Below are positions 8,527-16,981 of a stretch of DNA of 56,706 bases, piece after piece. The stretch is from Candidatus Abzuiibacterium crystallinum. GTDB lineage: Bacteria > Omnitrophota > Omnitrophia > Omnitrophales > Abzuiibacteriaceae. Position 1 is the first letter of the stretch; each line of letters starts with the position of its first letter. The notes beneath the pieces are model-generated. The model was not told where the DNA came from. It saw only the letters and a list, made by a program, of their open reading frames with translations, and made no database searches. The translations under genes were made by a program, and so were the position numbers. The stretch covers positions 1-56,706 of the forward strand of contig PCVY01000076.1 in the NCBI GenBank assembly GCA_002787155.1, read 5' to 3'.

Positions 8527-9309
8527 TTAAATCTTCACGCGGTGATTGAGAGATCCTGAACCTTTTCCAAGCCCGGGACTGGTACGAATGGCTTCGGTGA
8601 CAAACGTTTTGGCGAGACGAACGGCAGCAACCAAATCATTCCCTTTTGCTAGTTCAGCCGTCAAACATGCAGAAAAAGTACAACCGGTGCCGTGTGTGTG
8701 CTGCGTTTTAATCTTCTGAGAAGAAAAAACTTCGACTTTCCCCCGATGAAAAAGAAGATCGGTTGCATCATCTATCAAATGTCCGCCTTTGACAAGCACC
8801 GACTGAGCACCCATTTGATGAAGCGCACGGGCAGCTTTCTCCATACCATGGATATCTTTAACAGACTCTCCGGTTAATATGCTGGCTTCATCCAAATTAG
8901 GCATCAGGACCGTCGCAAGGGATAAAATCTCTTTTTTTAAATAGTCAATGGCTTGAGGATCTAGAAGCGAGCGACTATCGTGGCTCTTAAGAACAGGATC
9001 GATGATAAGTGAAAATTTTCCAGTGCGCAATCTTTTAGCGATCACTTCGAGATTGGCTTGATTCCCCAAAGCGCCTAATTTAACGGCGTGCGGCACAATA
9101 TCCTCCAAAACAGCATCCAACTGCTTAGCCACTTGCTTGCTGTCCAATACAAACACCTCTTTAACACCAAGCGTGTTTTGTGCGGTAATGAGTGTAATCA
9201 CACTCATGCCATAGACATGGCGCTGATGGAATGTCTTTAAATCGGCTTGAATACCAGCACCGCCGGAAGGGTCTGAGCCGGCTATGGTTAATGCAATCGG
9301 AGTCATCAT
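8527..9309 (-). CDS. thiD: hydroxymethylpyrimidine (phosphate) kinase
   Basis: A 260-residue ribokinase-fold enzyme that phosphorylates HMP and HMP-phosphate to HMP-diphosphate for thiamine synthesis in the cytoplasm. It has the N-terminal GSDPSGGAGIQADLKT motif that binds the pyrimidine, MLGxx-like KLGALG, and the C-terminal anion-hole motif HGTGCTFSA with the family's conserved cysteine. Length matches the family (about 260-270). Two adjacent ATG codons make the start uncertain by one residue. No other thiamine gene lies nearby, so it stands alone between the giant gene and tRNA-Asp. It could also act in pyrimidine or pyridoxal salvage, as many ThiD homologues do. Confidence 0.9.
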   Translation of the reverse strand: MMTPIALTIAGSDPSGGAGIQADLKTFHQRHVYGMSVITLITAQNTLGVKEVFVLDSKQVAKQLDAVLEDIVPHAVKLGALGNQANLEVIAKRLRTGKFSLIIDPVLKSHDSRSLLDPQAIDYLKKEILSLATVLMPNLDEASILTGESVKDIHGMEKAARALHQMGAQSVLVKGGHLIDDATDLLFHRGKVEVFSSQKIKTQHTHGTGCTFSACLTAELAKGNDLVAAVRLAKTFVTEAIRTSPGLGKGSGSLNHRVKI

Positions 9310-9354
9310 GGTTTTCTATAGGGTGCAATCACAAAAATACAGGGTTGGGAAAGG

Positions 9355-9418
9355 AAATTCGGGAGCGACCCTCATTTCGATGAATTGTTTCGGGAGAAAT
9401 GAGGGTTGTCCCGAATTT
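9355..9418. repeat. 64-bp palindrome carrying a copy of the tRNA-Asp 3' end
   Basis: AAATTCGGGA (9355-9364) and ACCCTCATTTC (9368-9378) pair with GAAATGAGGGT (9396-9406) and TCCCGAATTT (9409-9418). This gives a 21-bp interrupted stem around a short loop. The left end contains AATTCGGGAGCGAC (9356-9369), identical to the 14 bases at 9454-9467 that form the 3' end of the tRNA-Asp gene and the bases next to it. It lies just downstream of the tRNA, so it could terminate the tRNA transcript. The duplicated tRNA end is also what integration at a tRNA leaves behind. Confidence 0.6.
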
Positions 9419-9456
9419 CAGGTTAATCAACGTTTGGAACCATTTTTAAGGTAATT

Positions 9457-9530
9457 CGGGAGCGACGGGACTTGAACCCGCAACCCTCAGATCGACAATC
9501 TGATGCTCTAACCAATTGAGCTACGCCCCC
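9457..9530 (-). tRNA. tRNA-Asp (anticodon GTC)
   Basis: The minus strand folds into a standard cloverleaf. The acceptor GGGGGCG pairs with CGCTCCC (one G-U), the D-arm is GCTC/GAGC, the anticodon stem is TCAGA/TCTGA with loop TTGTCGA (anticodon GTC), and the T-arm is GCGGG-TTCAAGT-CCCGT. The discriminator base is G, as expected for aspartate. CCA is not encoded; the bases after the discriminator are AATTACC. Confidence 0.95.
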
Positions 9531-9639
9531 AAACAACATCGGAAAAAACGGAACATCCATGCAAGGTTTGAGGGCAACCCCCCAAATTTTAACTATTATT
9601 AACAACCAAGCAAAAAAGTCAAGAGATTGTCATTCGGGC

Positions 9640-10503
9640 TCATCTACCTAATGTTTTCTTAAATGCATCAGGTAAACAATCCAGTATATCGCCCGCCAGG
9701 AGTGATAGTTCACCTGTTTTTTTGACCGCCAGATCGCCCGCCAAGCCGTGAATATAAACACCTGCCCTGGCTGCATCAAACGGCTGCAAGCCTTGCCCCA
9801 ACATCGCTGCAATCACACCAGTCAACACATCGCCTGCGCCTCCTGTGGCCATACCGGCATTACCCGTATGATTGACTTCTATCCGGCCGTCAGGCGCTGC
9901 CACAACGGTTTCGTGTCCTTTTAAAACAACATAGACATGAAAAGTTTGAGCCGCCAATTGAGCCGCTTCTTTTCTTTCTTCGGAAGAGTGGAATTTACCT
10001 CCCGAAAACAAACGGCTAAATTCACCCGGGTGAGGCGTCAGAATAGCCGGTGCTTTCAGTTTCTTGAATAAACCGGTTTTTTCGATAAAAGCATTCAGGC
10101 CGTCCGCGTCAATCACCATGGGTTTTGAGGAATGCTGTACAACTTTACGAATAAGTGCTTGTGTTTCCTTTTCTTGGGAAAGACCGGGGCCGATGGCTAG
10201 CACATCTTGCGTTTTTAAAAATTGAGCGAGCGGTTGATAAGCTTTTAAACTTAATGTGCCTGCCCGGGTTTCCGGCAATGGTTTCATCATGGCTTCCAAC
10301 AAACGTCTGGCCAAAGGCAAATGAAGCGTTTCAGGCACGCCAATGGTCACCAAACCGGCTCCGGAACGAAGCGCCCCTGTGGCAGCTAAAATACAGGCGC
10401 CGCTCAAACCGCGAGATCCTGCTACCACCAAAATACGTCCGTAATCACCCTTGTGAGAATGACGCGCGCGCGGTTTTAATAATTGCTTAACTGATGGTTT
10501 CAT
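9640..10503 (-). CDS. nnrD: ADP-dependent (S)-NAD(P)H-hydrate dehydratase
   Basis: A 287-residue ribokinase-fold enzyme that repairs damaged NADH/NADPH by dehydrating the S-hydrate form. It carries the GRILVVAGSRGLSGA nucleotide-binding segment near the N-terminus, LTPHPGEFSRL in the middle, and the signature GNAGMATGGAGDVLTG at residues 214-229. Only the YjeF C-terminal (CARKD) half is present; the NnrE epimerase half that is fused in many bacteria is absent. Its start overlaps the end of pdxJ by 4 bases, so it is the last gene of the cdaA-ybbR-pdxJ transcript. Confidence 0.9.
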   Translation of the reverse strand: MKPSVKQLLKPRARHSHKGDYGRILVVAGSRGLSGACILAATGALRSGAGLVTIGVPETLHLPLARRLLEAMMKPLPETRAGTLSLKAYQPLAQFLKTQDVLAIGPGLSQEKETQALIRKVVQHSSKPMVIDADGLNAFIEKTGLFKKLKAPAILTPHPGEFSRLFSGGKFHSSEERKEAAQLAAQTFHVYVVLKGHETVVAAPDGRIEVNHTGNAGMATGGAGDVLTGVIAAMLGQGLQPFDAARAGVYIHGLAGDLAVKKTGELSLLAGDILDCLPDAFKKTLGR

Positions 10504-11231
10504 ACTGACTTTCGTTTGGTTCGACCAATCGCCATCACCATTTCACGGGTAGCTTGTTTAAGTCCCACAAAGACAGCCTGTGCAATAATTGCATGCCCGA
10601 TGTTTAATTCTTCCACATGGGGCAGTTTAGCCACTGCGCCGACATTTTGAAGATTAAGTCCATGACCGGCATTCACACCCAAACCAAGTGCGTGTGCATA
10701 AAGCGCCGCTTCTTTCAAGCGATTCAATTCTTTTTTCTGTTTCCGCCCGCGAAAACGCGCATAGGTGCCTGTGTGAAGTTCAACAAATTGAGCGCCTACC
10801 CAGGCGGAAGCTCTGATTTGTTTTTCAACGGGATCAATAAAAAGACTCACTACAATCCCGGCTTTTTTTAAAATCGAAACGACACGTCTAATTTTATGCT
10901 TTTGTCCCGCTACGTCAAGACCGCCTTCTGTGGTTAATTCTTGGCGGCGTTCGGGTACCAAACATGCTTTAGCCGGCTTAATTTGAGAAGCGAAACGGAC
11001 AATCTCAGGTGCAATCGACATTTCTAAATTTAAGGGAACATCAATGCGTTCTTTAAGAATTCTAACATCGGCATCTTGAATATGCCGCCGATCTTCCCGG
11101 AGATGGACCGTAATGCCTTCGGCACCGCCTTGAATACCGGCAAAAGCCGCTTGCAGGACATTGGGGACTATGTCACGGCGCGCCTGGCGAAGTGTCGCCA
11201 CATGATCAATGTTTAAACCAAGTGTGACCAT
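10500..11231 (-). CDS. pdxJ: pyridoxine 5'-phosphate synthase
   Basis: A 243-residue TIM-barrel enzyme that condenses 1-deoxyxylulose 5-phosphate with aminoacetone 3-phosphate in the DXP-dependent vitamin B6 pathway. Conserved segments include LGLNIDHVATLRQARR (residues 4-19), GITVHLREDRRHIQD, the metal/phosphate loop around ELHTGTYA, and LGVNAGHGLN. Length is standard. It overlaps nnrD by 4 bases and touches ybbR by one, so translation is coupled. Placing pdxJ after a YbbR/CdaA pair is not functionally explained. Confidence 0.95.
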   Translation of the reverse strand: MVTLGLNIDHVATLRQARRDIVPNVLQAAFAGIQGGAEGITVHLREDRRHIQDADVRILKERIDVPLNLEMSIAPEIVRFASQIKPAKACLVPERRQELTTEGGLDVAGQKHKIRRVVSILKKAGIVVSLFIDPVEKQIRASAWVGAQFVELHTGTYARFRGRKQKKELNRLKEAALYAHALGLGVNAGHGLNLQNVGAVAKLPHVEELNIGHAIIAQAVFVGLKQATREMVMAIGRTKRKSV

Positions 11232-12190
11232 TAGGAACGTGATTTAATAACTTTTAACGAAACAAGGGGTGGTTCCCCTTTGAGTGAGATGGTTTCTGGC
11301 AGTATAAAAGTGGCCGGAAGTGCGTGAGAACCTTTTTCAAGATTACTCACATCCACATAAACAAAAATGCCCTTCTGGGCTAACTGATTCAACTCGCTGC
11401 GCGGTCCTTTGAGCTCGAAAGCAATTTTTTCGGTTTCAAGTTCAACCACGGTGCCTTTTTCCGGCAGGCCAAGCGGTTTGACCGGAATATCCGTAAAGGG
11501 TTCTTCGGCAAATTCTTCCCGGATGGGGACAAAAACATCGACCAACGTATCAGAGATTGCTTTCAAATTAGGCGCCAAAACAACGTGCACGAGTTTTCGA
11601 AATGATTGCGTACGGCCTACCAACTCGATTGGTTCTGTTTTAACCGTATCCAAAGCATTGAGTCTTGCTTTAGGTCCTTCCACTAAAATAGCGTTGGGAT
11701 CAAGCCCCACTTTATCCTCAAGCACTTTGTAACCGAAGGCAGGCTCGCCGGTAAAATTAGCTTTGATTGATAGTTTTTTGACGATTGTTTCATCAATGGT
11801 AAGCGTCACAATTTCAGGGAAAATACCGGCCACCCGAATATCATCCGAAGGCACTTCAATATCAGCGGGTGTTAGCCTGAATGAATATTCGCCCGCTTGC
11901 AGAACGCCCTGGATCCGGTGAAAAGCGCGCACCTGACCGCCCGAAAGAACGGAAAGTAAGGCTCGCGGCGCCCGAAGACGGACATAGATGCTTTCGGTTG
12001 AACGGCTGGCAATACTCAACTCCTTTTTCTCCGTTTCAACTTTGAGCGGGACACTTCTGGAAACCTCAACTGTTTCTTCGCTAACCGCATAAAACCAAAA
12101 ACCGACGGCAAGGAGGAGAGACATTAATTTCAAGCCCCAATTCTTCGTCAATAAATTCCCCAGCCAGTGAGAACCCGATGGCGGCATCAA
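11231..12190 (-). CDS. YbbR-domain protein, partner of the diadenylate cyclase
   Basis: A 319-residue protein with one N-terminal membrane helix (about residues 20-37) and at least three YbbR-type beta repeats outside the membrane. It overlaps the upstream cdaA gene by 4 bases. In Firmicutes the same pair is CdaA-CdaR, where the YbbR protein binds and tunes the cyclase at the membrane. The neighbour and architecture support that role here. The repeats are recognisable by GPKARL, GPRSEL and V-x-V-PxG-type strands. The name cdaR is not applied because regulation has not been shown in this lineage. Confidence 0.8.
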   Translation of the reverse strand: MMPPSGSHWLGNLLTKNWGLKLMSLLLAVGFWFYAVSEETVEVSRSVPLKVETEKKELSIASRSTESIYVRLRAPRALLSVLSGGQVRAFHRIQGVLQAGEYSFRLTPADIEVPSDDIRVAGIFPEIVTLTIDETIVKKLSIKANFTGEPAFGYKVLEDKVGLDPNAILVEGPKARLNALDTVKTEPIELVGRTQSFRKLVHVVLAPNLKAISDTLVDVFVPIREEFAEEPFTDIPVKPLGLPEKGTVVELETEKIAFELKGPRSELNQLAQKGIFVYVDVSNLEKGSHALPATFILPETISLKGEPPLVSLKVIKSRS

Positions 12191-13014
12191 AGATCTCCTT
12201 TGCTGCGTTCGGGCTTCGGGACAAGACGTATTTTGTTTTGCAGAAATTCGAGTAATTTATTGCGGTTTTCGTCCGGACGAAAAAGACTTTTCAATACCCG
12301 CTTCAATCCTTCTTCGTCCAAGTCACGTGTCAATTTACCGTAAACCGAAACCGAGATTTTGCCGGTTTCTTCGGATACGACAATACAAACAGCATCGGTT
12401 TCTTCGGTAAAACCAATGGCGGCGCGGTGCCGCGTACCAAGCGTTCTGGAAAGCATTGTGCTCTGTGAAAGAGGAAATAAAACACCGCATGCCGCAATCC
12501 GGTTGCCTTGAACGACTACTGCTCCGTCATGAATGGGTGTGCTGGGTGAAAAAATGGAGATCAAAAGTTCTGCACTAACTTTTGCATCTAATGGAACGCC
12601 TGATTCAAAATAATTTTGCAGTCCCACCTCCCGCTCAATGGCAATGAGGGCCCCGCGATTGATCTTGGCCATGCGGATACAAGCTTCAATGATTTCATCC
12701 ACCGTGCCACCTTTTTTCAAGAAGGGGCTGAAAAGCGCGTTTTGGCCGACACGGGCAAACACCCGCCGTAATTCCGGTTGAAACAAAATAATGAATGCCA
12801 AGACACCGACTTGCAGCAATTTGCCTAAGACAAATTCCAAGGTATTCAGGCCAAACCATTTGGCCACATTAAACAAGACGGCAAACACCATCATCCCGAT
12901 TAACACCTGTAATGCGTGGGTACCCTGCAAAAAGCGGATGAGATAATAAATCAAACACCAAATCACGCAAATTTCGAAGATGGGTTTCCAAGAGATATTT
13001 AATAAAAATTCCAT
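12187..13014 (-). CDS. cdaA: membrane diadenylate cyclase (c-di-AMP synthase)
   Basis: A 275-residue protein with three N-terminal membrane helices (about 12-30, 34-52 and 62-80) and a DisA_N catalytic domain. The motifs that define diadenylate cyclases are present: D163-G-A165 and GTRHR at 193-197. The enzyme joins two ATP into c-di-AMP, a messenger of potassium, turgor and wall control. Its gene lies between the YbbR partner and a DUF2905 membrane protein, downstream of ruvB. A second, fused cyclase lies at 42.2-43.3 kb. Confidence 0.92.
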   Translation of the reverse strand: MEFLLNISWKPIFEICVIWCLIYYLIRFLQGTHALQVLIGMMVFAVLFNVAKWFGLNTLEFVLGKLLQVGVLAFIILFQPELRRVFARVGQNALFSPFLKKGGTVDEIIEACIRMAKINRGALIAIEREVGLQNYFESGVPLDAKVSAELLISIFSPSTPIHDGAVVVQGNRIAACGVLFPLSQSTMLSRTLGTRHRAAIGFTEETDAVCIVVSEETGKISVSVYGKLTRDLDEEGLKRVLKSLFRPDENRNKLLEFLQNKIRLVPKPERSKGDL

Positions 13015-13233
13015 TTATTTCTTCCCAAAAAAGCTAAAAAGAAAAGTTAAAATAAAACTAATCAACAAACAAGTCACCAAAGGGAAATAAAATGTAAAGT
13101 TCCCCTTGTGAATAAAAATATCCCCCGGCAGCTTACCGATAAACGGGATGCGTGCCAAATAAGGGAGTAATAACCCCGCGGCAATTAAAAAAATACCAAA
13201 CCCGATCAATAATCTTGAAAAAGATGTAATCAT
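13015..13233 (-). CDS. DUF2905 small membrane protein
   Basis: A 72-residue protein with two membrane helices (about 7-25 and 47-68) separated by the family's [16 protein letters not shown] segment. The start is put at 13233 because that ATG overlaps the TGA of ruvB in an ATGA arrangement; a start 9 bases upstream is also possible. DUF2905 proteins often lie next to ruvB in bacterial genomes, and the function is unknown. It is followed directly by cdaA with no gap. Confidence 0.8.
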   Translation of the reverse strand: MITSFSRLLIGFGIFLIAAGLLLPYLARIPFIGKLPGDIFIHKGNFTFYFPLVTCLLISFILTFLFSFFGKK

Positions 13234-14258
13234 ACTTCCCAAAGCGATTGTTGGTGTTTGTTCGGTTTCACGCCAAAATGTTCATAGGCCAAACGGGTCA
13301 AAACCCGCCCGGACGACGTGCGTTTCATAAATCCCTTCTGAATCAAATAAGGCTCATAAATTTCTTCGATCGTTTCAGCATCCTCACTTACCGCCACCGC
13401 CAATGTACCAATACCAACGGGTCCTCCGTCAAATTCCTTTAGCAAACAAAGGACAATCCGTTTGTCCATTTGATCCAAACCCGCTTGATCAACGTCTAAC
13501 ATGGAAAGTGCCTGATGGGCTACTTCCTTGGTAATCACGCCGTCTGCTTTTACTTGTGCAAAATCACGTACCCGCCGAAGCAAACGGTTACCGATACGCG
13601 GCGTTCCTCTTGCTCGGCTGGCAATCTCCTGTGTGCCGCCCGTATCAATGCGGGTATCTAAAATCCGCGCAGAACGAGTAATAATTTGTGCCATTTCTTC
13701 AGCATCATAAAAATTTAAGCGTTCAACAATGCCAAACCGAGATCTTAAAGGCGAGGTCAAAAGACCGCTCCGTGTCGTCGCGCCAATCAAGGTAAACTTC
13801 GGCACATCAATCCTGAGCGATCGTGCATTCGCCCCCTTATCAATCATGATATCAAGATAGTAATCTTCCATGGCCGGGTACAAATATTCTTCTACGGCAT
13901 GGTTCACTCGGTGGATTTCATCGATAAAAAGAACGTCTCCTTCTTGCAAATTGGTCAAAAGGCCCGCCAAATCGCCTGCACGTTCTAAAACAGGTCCGGA
14001 AGTGGTTTTAATATTCGCATTCATCGTACGCGCCACAATATGCGCCAGTGTGGTTTTTCCCAAACCGGGAGGCCCAAAAAAAAGCGTGTGATCGAGCGTT
14101 TCTTTTCGCTGAAGCGCTGCCTGCATATAGATAGAAAGGTTTTCTTTTAATTTCTTCTGGCCGACAAACTCATCCAGGCTGGCAGGACGAAGCGATGCGT
14201 CATATTCGACATCTTCGGGCCGGAGGGTTTGTGAGATGAGACGCTCTTCTTCACTCAT
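13230..14258 (-). CDS. ruvB: Holliday junction branch-migration ATPase RuvB
   Basis: A 342-residue AAA+ motor that drives Holliday junction migration with RuvA. The Walker A motif GPPGLGKT lies at residues 62-69, the Walker B is [10 protein letters not shown], and sensor motifs ATTRSGLL and [12 protein letters not shown] follow, ending in the winged-helix DNA-binding domain. Length matches the family. It overlaps the PilZ gene by 8 bases and DUF2905 by a few bases. The ruvA and ruvC genes are upstream, separated only by the PilZ gene. Confidence 0.97.
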   Translation of the reverse strand: MSEEERLISQTLRPEDVEYDASLRPASLDEFVGQKKLKENLSIYMQAALQRKETLDHTLFFGPPGLGKTTLAHIVARTMNANIKTTSGPVLERAGDLAGLLTNLQEGDVLFIDEIHRVNHAVEEYLYPAMEDYYLDIMIDKGANARSLRIDVPKFTLIGATTRSGLLTSPLRSRFGIVERLNFYDAEEMAQIITRSARILDTRIDTGGTQEIASRARGTPRIGNRLLRRVRDFAQVKADGVITKEVAHQALSMLDVDQAGLDQMDKRIVLCLLKEFDGGPVGIGTLAVAVSEDAETIEEIYEPYLIQKGFMKRTSSGRVLTRLAYEHFGVKPNKHQQSLWEV

Positions 14259-14706
14259 GCGAAATCCAAACTCTCTTTTGACGATTCACCAGACCTTTGA
14301 CCCGCTTATCACGCATCATGCGTTCAATGAGTAAGCGGATAGCGGAATGGTCCCTTGACTTTAAATTAAGGAAGCGGGTGGCAATCCGGTATAAATCCGT
14401 GTGTTTGACTTTTGCAACACGAATCACTTCCGCTTGGACATTGAGCGGTTCATTACTGGTGGGAAGATTGATTTCCATATTTAACTGCGAGCCTTTTAAT
14501 AAAGGCTGATCAGCGGAAAAAAGGACGCCTCCTACCGATAAATCGCGGAGGTTAGTGACTTTGCCCACGCCGCTTTTTTCAATTTCGTAACGCAGCAAAA
14601 AAGGGGCTTTGGCGCGCTTAAAATGCCGGCGATTACGCGCCGGGAATAGGCACATCAGTAATTTCCAAAATGGATTTCTATATTTTTTTCTAGCGGTTCG
14701 ACTCAT
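14251..14706 (-). CDS. PilZ-domain protein
   Basis: A 151-residue protein with a basic N-terminus and a central PilZ fold. The sequence [11 protein letters not shown] followed by [10 protein letters not shown] contains the c-di-GMP binding pattern RxxxR...DxSxxG in slightly relaxed form. It is therefore a candidate c-di-GMP sensor. The C-terminal helix carries many arginines and lysines. It lies between ruvA and ruvB and overlaps ruvB by 8 bases, so it is part of that transcript. Which process it controls cannot be read from the sequence. Confidence 0.7.
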   Translation of the reverse strand: MSRTARKKYRNPFWKLLMCLFPARNRRHFKRAKAPFLLRYEIEKSGVGKVTNLRDLSVGGVLFSADQPLLKGSQLNMEINLPTSNEPLNVQAEVIRVAKVKHTDLYRIATRFLNLKSRDHSAIRLLIERMMRDKRVKGLVNRQKRVWISHE

Positions 14707-14784
14707 TTGATTTTGGTTATTCGCTCACCACTGGCAATGAACAACCCGCCATTATTTCTCGGTGGGGCGTCGAAGTGCCGGCCA

Positions 14785-15384
14785 TTAGACATATTTTAAC
14801 GATTGACGGATTACTTCTTCCAGTTTTATTTTCTTCCCTGATTCATTCATAGACAACACTTTTTGAATTGCCGCTTTTGCATTTTGTTTACGGTACCCCA
14901 ACGCCACCAAAGCCTGGATGGAATCTTCCACCAAGGATTCATCCGCTAAGTGCTTGCTTAATCGAACCGTTTGAGAATCATCAACAATAATTTTTTCTCT
15001 CAGCTCAATAATAATCCGCTCCGCTGTTTTCTTGCCAATGCCTGAAATGGCGGACAAAACAGGAACGGCACCGTCGACAATGGCATGCTTTAAATCAGGT
15101 ACGCCCAACCCCGATAAAACGGTCATCGCCAATTTAGGTCCGATTCCCGAAACGCTGATCAAATACCGAAAAAGCTCTCTTTCATCTTCTTTCAGAAATC
15201 CGTAAAGCTGATGATGATCCTCACGCACAATAAAATGCGTCAACAGTTTGATATGCGTACCCACATGCGGCAGTGCCTGCGAAGTGGAGAGCGGGACGAT
15301 GAGTTCGTACCCGATTCCGTTCGCATCAATGGTAACCCGCGAAGGTGTTTTTTCGGCTAATTTACCTGTTAAATATTGGTACAT
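14785..15384 (-). CDS. ruvA: Holliday junction DNA-binding protein RuvA
   Basis: A 199-residue protein with the RuvA plan: OB fold at the N-terminus (MYQYLTGKLAEKTPSRV...), two helix-hairpin-helix motifs in the middle (SVSGIGPKLAMTVLSGL and ISGIGKKTAERIIIEL) and a small C-terminal domain (ALVALGYRKQNAKAAIQKVL) that contacts RuvB. It binds the four-way junction as a tetramer and loads RuvB. ruvC is 24 bases upstream. Confidence 0.96.
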   Translation of the reverse strand: MYQYLTGKLAEKTPSRVTIDANGIGYELIVPLSTSQALPHVGTHIKLLTHFIVREDHHQLYGFLKEDERELFRYLISVSGIGPKLAMTVLSGLGVPDLKHAIVDGAVPVLSAISGIGKKTAERIIIELREKIIVDDSQTVRLSKHLADESLVEDSIQALVALGYRKQNAKAAIQKVLSMNESGKKIKLEEVIRQSLKYV

Positions 15385-15408
15385 GGCTTCAGGGAAGTAT
15401 TTTATACC

Positions 15409-15918
15409 CTATTTTAATTTTACGGCTGATAAAATTTTCTTTGAAGCCCGGCCGTTCATATGGAAATGACAAATGGCCACGGCTAACGCATCCGCCGCAT
15501 CGCTCGGAGGCATCTCCTTCAAGCGTAAAATCTGTTTAATCATAAATTGAACCTGCTCTTTAGCAGCCCGGCCATTGCCACAAACAGCCTGTTTAATGGT
15601 GGCGGGCGGATACTCCTCGACGGCCAAAGACTGTTCAACGGCTGCCAACATGGCCATGGCTCTGGCTTCTCCGATTTTAACTGCCGCTTTAAAATCTTTT
15701 TGAAAAAAAACATTCTCAAGCGCAACAATTTCGGGTTGGTAAATGGTAAAAAGTTCTTTTAAACCTGAATAAATGATACGCAGCCGTTCGGGCAACGGCC
15801 GGGACGAAGGTGCTTTGATAATTTCAAAATGGTGTACCGCATATTGCCCGCGTCCATTTTCTTCTAAAATGGCTACACCGGTTCGAATAGTGCCCGGATC
15901 AATTCCGGCGACGCGCAT
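15409..15918 (-). CDS. ruvC: Holliday junction resolvase RuvC
   Basis: A 169-residue RNase H-fold nuclease that cuts Holliday junctions. The acidic residues of the family are visible: D7 in GIDPGTIRTG, the glutamate in IVALENVFF, and two aspartates in PPSDAADALAVAICH. It starts 20 bases inside the end of the upstream small ORF and precedes ruvA. Length is typical. Confidence 0.96.
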   Translation of the reverse strand: MRVAGIDPGTIRTGVAILEENGRGQYAVHHFEIIKAPSSRPLPERLRIIYSGLKELFTIYQPEIVALENVFFQKDFKAAVKIGEARAMAMLAAVEQSLAVEEYPPATIKQAVCGNGRAAKEQVQFMIKQILRLKEMPPSDAADALAVAICHFHMNGRASKKILSAVKLK

Positions 15919-16219
15919 GGGAAGTCCTTTTATTGGCCAGAGACGGTAACGGCAGGTTATCGATTTTTTCGATCAGACGGTCAACGATTTTTTCCATGCG
16001 GGCAGACGGCGTTGATTCCGGGAAAAACTCACCCTGATGGGTTTGCGCTTGCAGGGTATCGGTTTGTAAACTGCGAATTAAGTGCTGAAATTGGGGTTTA
16101 TAGGATTTGAGTAACTGGGGAATTTTTTGGTCCGGATTGAGTTGGGTTTCAGTGATCAGCTGATCCCATTCTTCCTGCCATTTCTTCAATCTTTGAATCA
16201 GCTGCGTTTGATTAGTCAT
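15899..16219 (-). CDS. small unrecognised protein upstream of ruvC
   Basis: A 106-residue protein, hydrophilic, rich in Gln, Lys and Arg and predicted to be almost all helical (LIQRLKKWQEEWDQLI, QFQHLIRSLQTDTLQ, MEKIVDRLIEKIDNL). No signal peptide or membrane segment. It overlaps ruvC by 20 bases and follows yebC by about 33, so it sits inside the yebC-ruvC-ruvA transcript. The shape suggests a coiled-coil or DNA/RNA accessory protein, but nothing identifies it. Confidence 0.55.
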   Translation of the reverse strand: MTNQTQLIQRLKKWQEEWDQLITETQLNPDQKIPQLLKSYKPQFQHLIRSLQTDTLQAQTHQGEFFPESTPSARMEKIVDRLIEKIDNLPLPSLANKRTSHARRRN

Positions 16220-16252
16220 GCAGGCTACGGCCCCATCATAACGGCATTCGTT

Positions 16253-16981
16253 TTAATTGTCCGGAAACTCACAATTGGTATAAACATTCTGAACATCATC
16301 GTGATCTTCCAAAGCTTCTATTAAGGTAACGACGCTTTTTCCTTCTTCTTTTGAAATAGCTACGCGGTTTTTAGGAATCATTTGAAGCGTCGCTAATTCT
16401 GGTTTCAAATGGGCATCCAAAAGCGCTTTTTTCACAGTTTCAAAATTTTGAGGATCAGTCAGAATTTCATATTTCTCATCCTGACGAGACAGGTCTTCAG
16501 CGCCTGCATTGATTGCAAGATCCATCAGCTGATCTTCCTTCACCTGACCGGCATCCAAAACCAACAGACCTTTTTTTTCAAACAACCAGGCCACCGAACC
16601 GCTGCCGGCTAAATTACCGTTATTTTTTGAAAAAATACTTCTGATTTCAGAAGCGGCCCGGTTTTTGTTATCGGTTAAACACGCAACATAAATAGCGACA
16701 CCTTTGGGGCCGTAGCCTTCGTAAAACAACTCTTCATAGTTAACGCCTTCCAGGTCACCCGTGCCCTTTTTGATAGCGCGTTCAACATTATCGAGCGGCA
16801 TGTTGGCTTCTTTGGCTGTATCCATCGCCGTTCGTAAACGAGGATTGTTTTCCGGATCGCCGCCGCCTAAGCGGGCTGCAACCGTAATTTCACGAATGAT
16901 TTTTGTGAATAGTTTGCCCCGTCTTTGGTCAACAATGGCTTTCTTATGTTTGATACTAGCCCACTTAGAATGTCCGCTCAT
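16253..16981 (-). CDS. yebC: YebC/PmpR family protein
   Basis: A 242-residue protein matching the YebC/TACO1 family over its full length. The N-terminal SGHSKWASIKHKKA and RGKLFTKIIREI segments and the DNNKNRAAS-like TDNKNRAASEIRS are hallmarks. Members are described as DNA-binding regulators or as translation factors that relieve ribosome stalling at proline stretches; sequence does not separate these here. A yebC-ruvC-ruvA order is common in bacteria. It overlaps folP by 4 bases. Confidence 0.95.
   Translation of the reverse strand: MSGHSKWASIKHKKAIVDQRRGKLFTKIIREITVAARLGGGDPENNPRLRTAMDTAKEANMPLDNVERAIKKGTGDLEGVNYEELFYEGYGPKGVAIYVACLTDNKNRAASEIRSIFSKNNGNLAGSGSVAWLFEKKGLLVLDAGQVKEDQLMDLAINAGAEDLSRQDEKYEILTDPQNFETVKKALLDAHLKPELATLQMIPKNRVAISKEEGKSVVTLIEALEDHDDVQNVYTNCEFPDN

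Noticed and set aside
9423..9605. 60-residue frame over tRNA-Asp
   Set aside because: It is the translated tRNA-Asp gene itself (VAQLVRASD-type false peptide).
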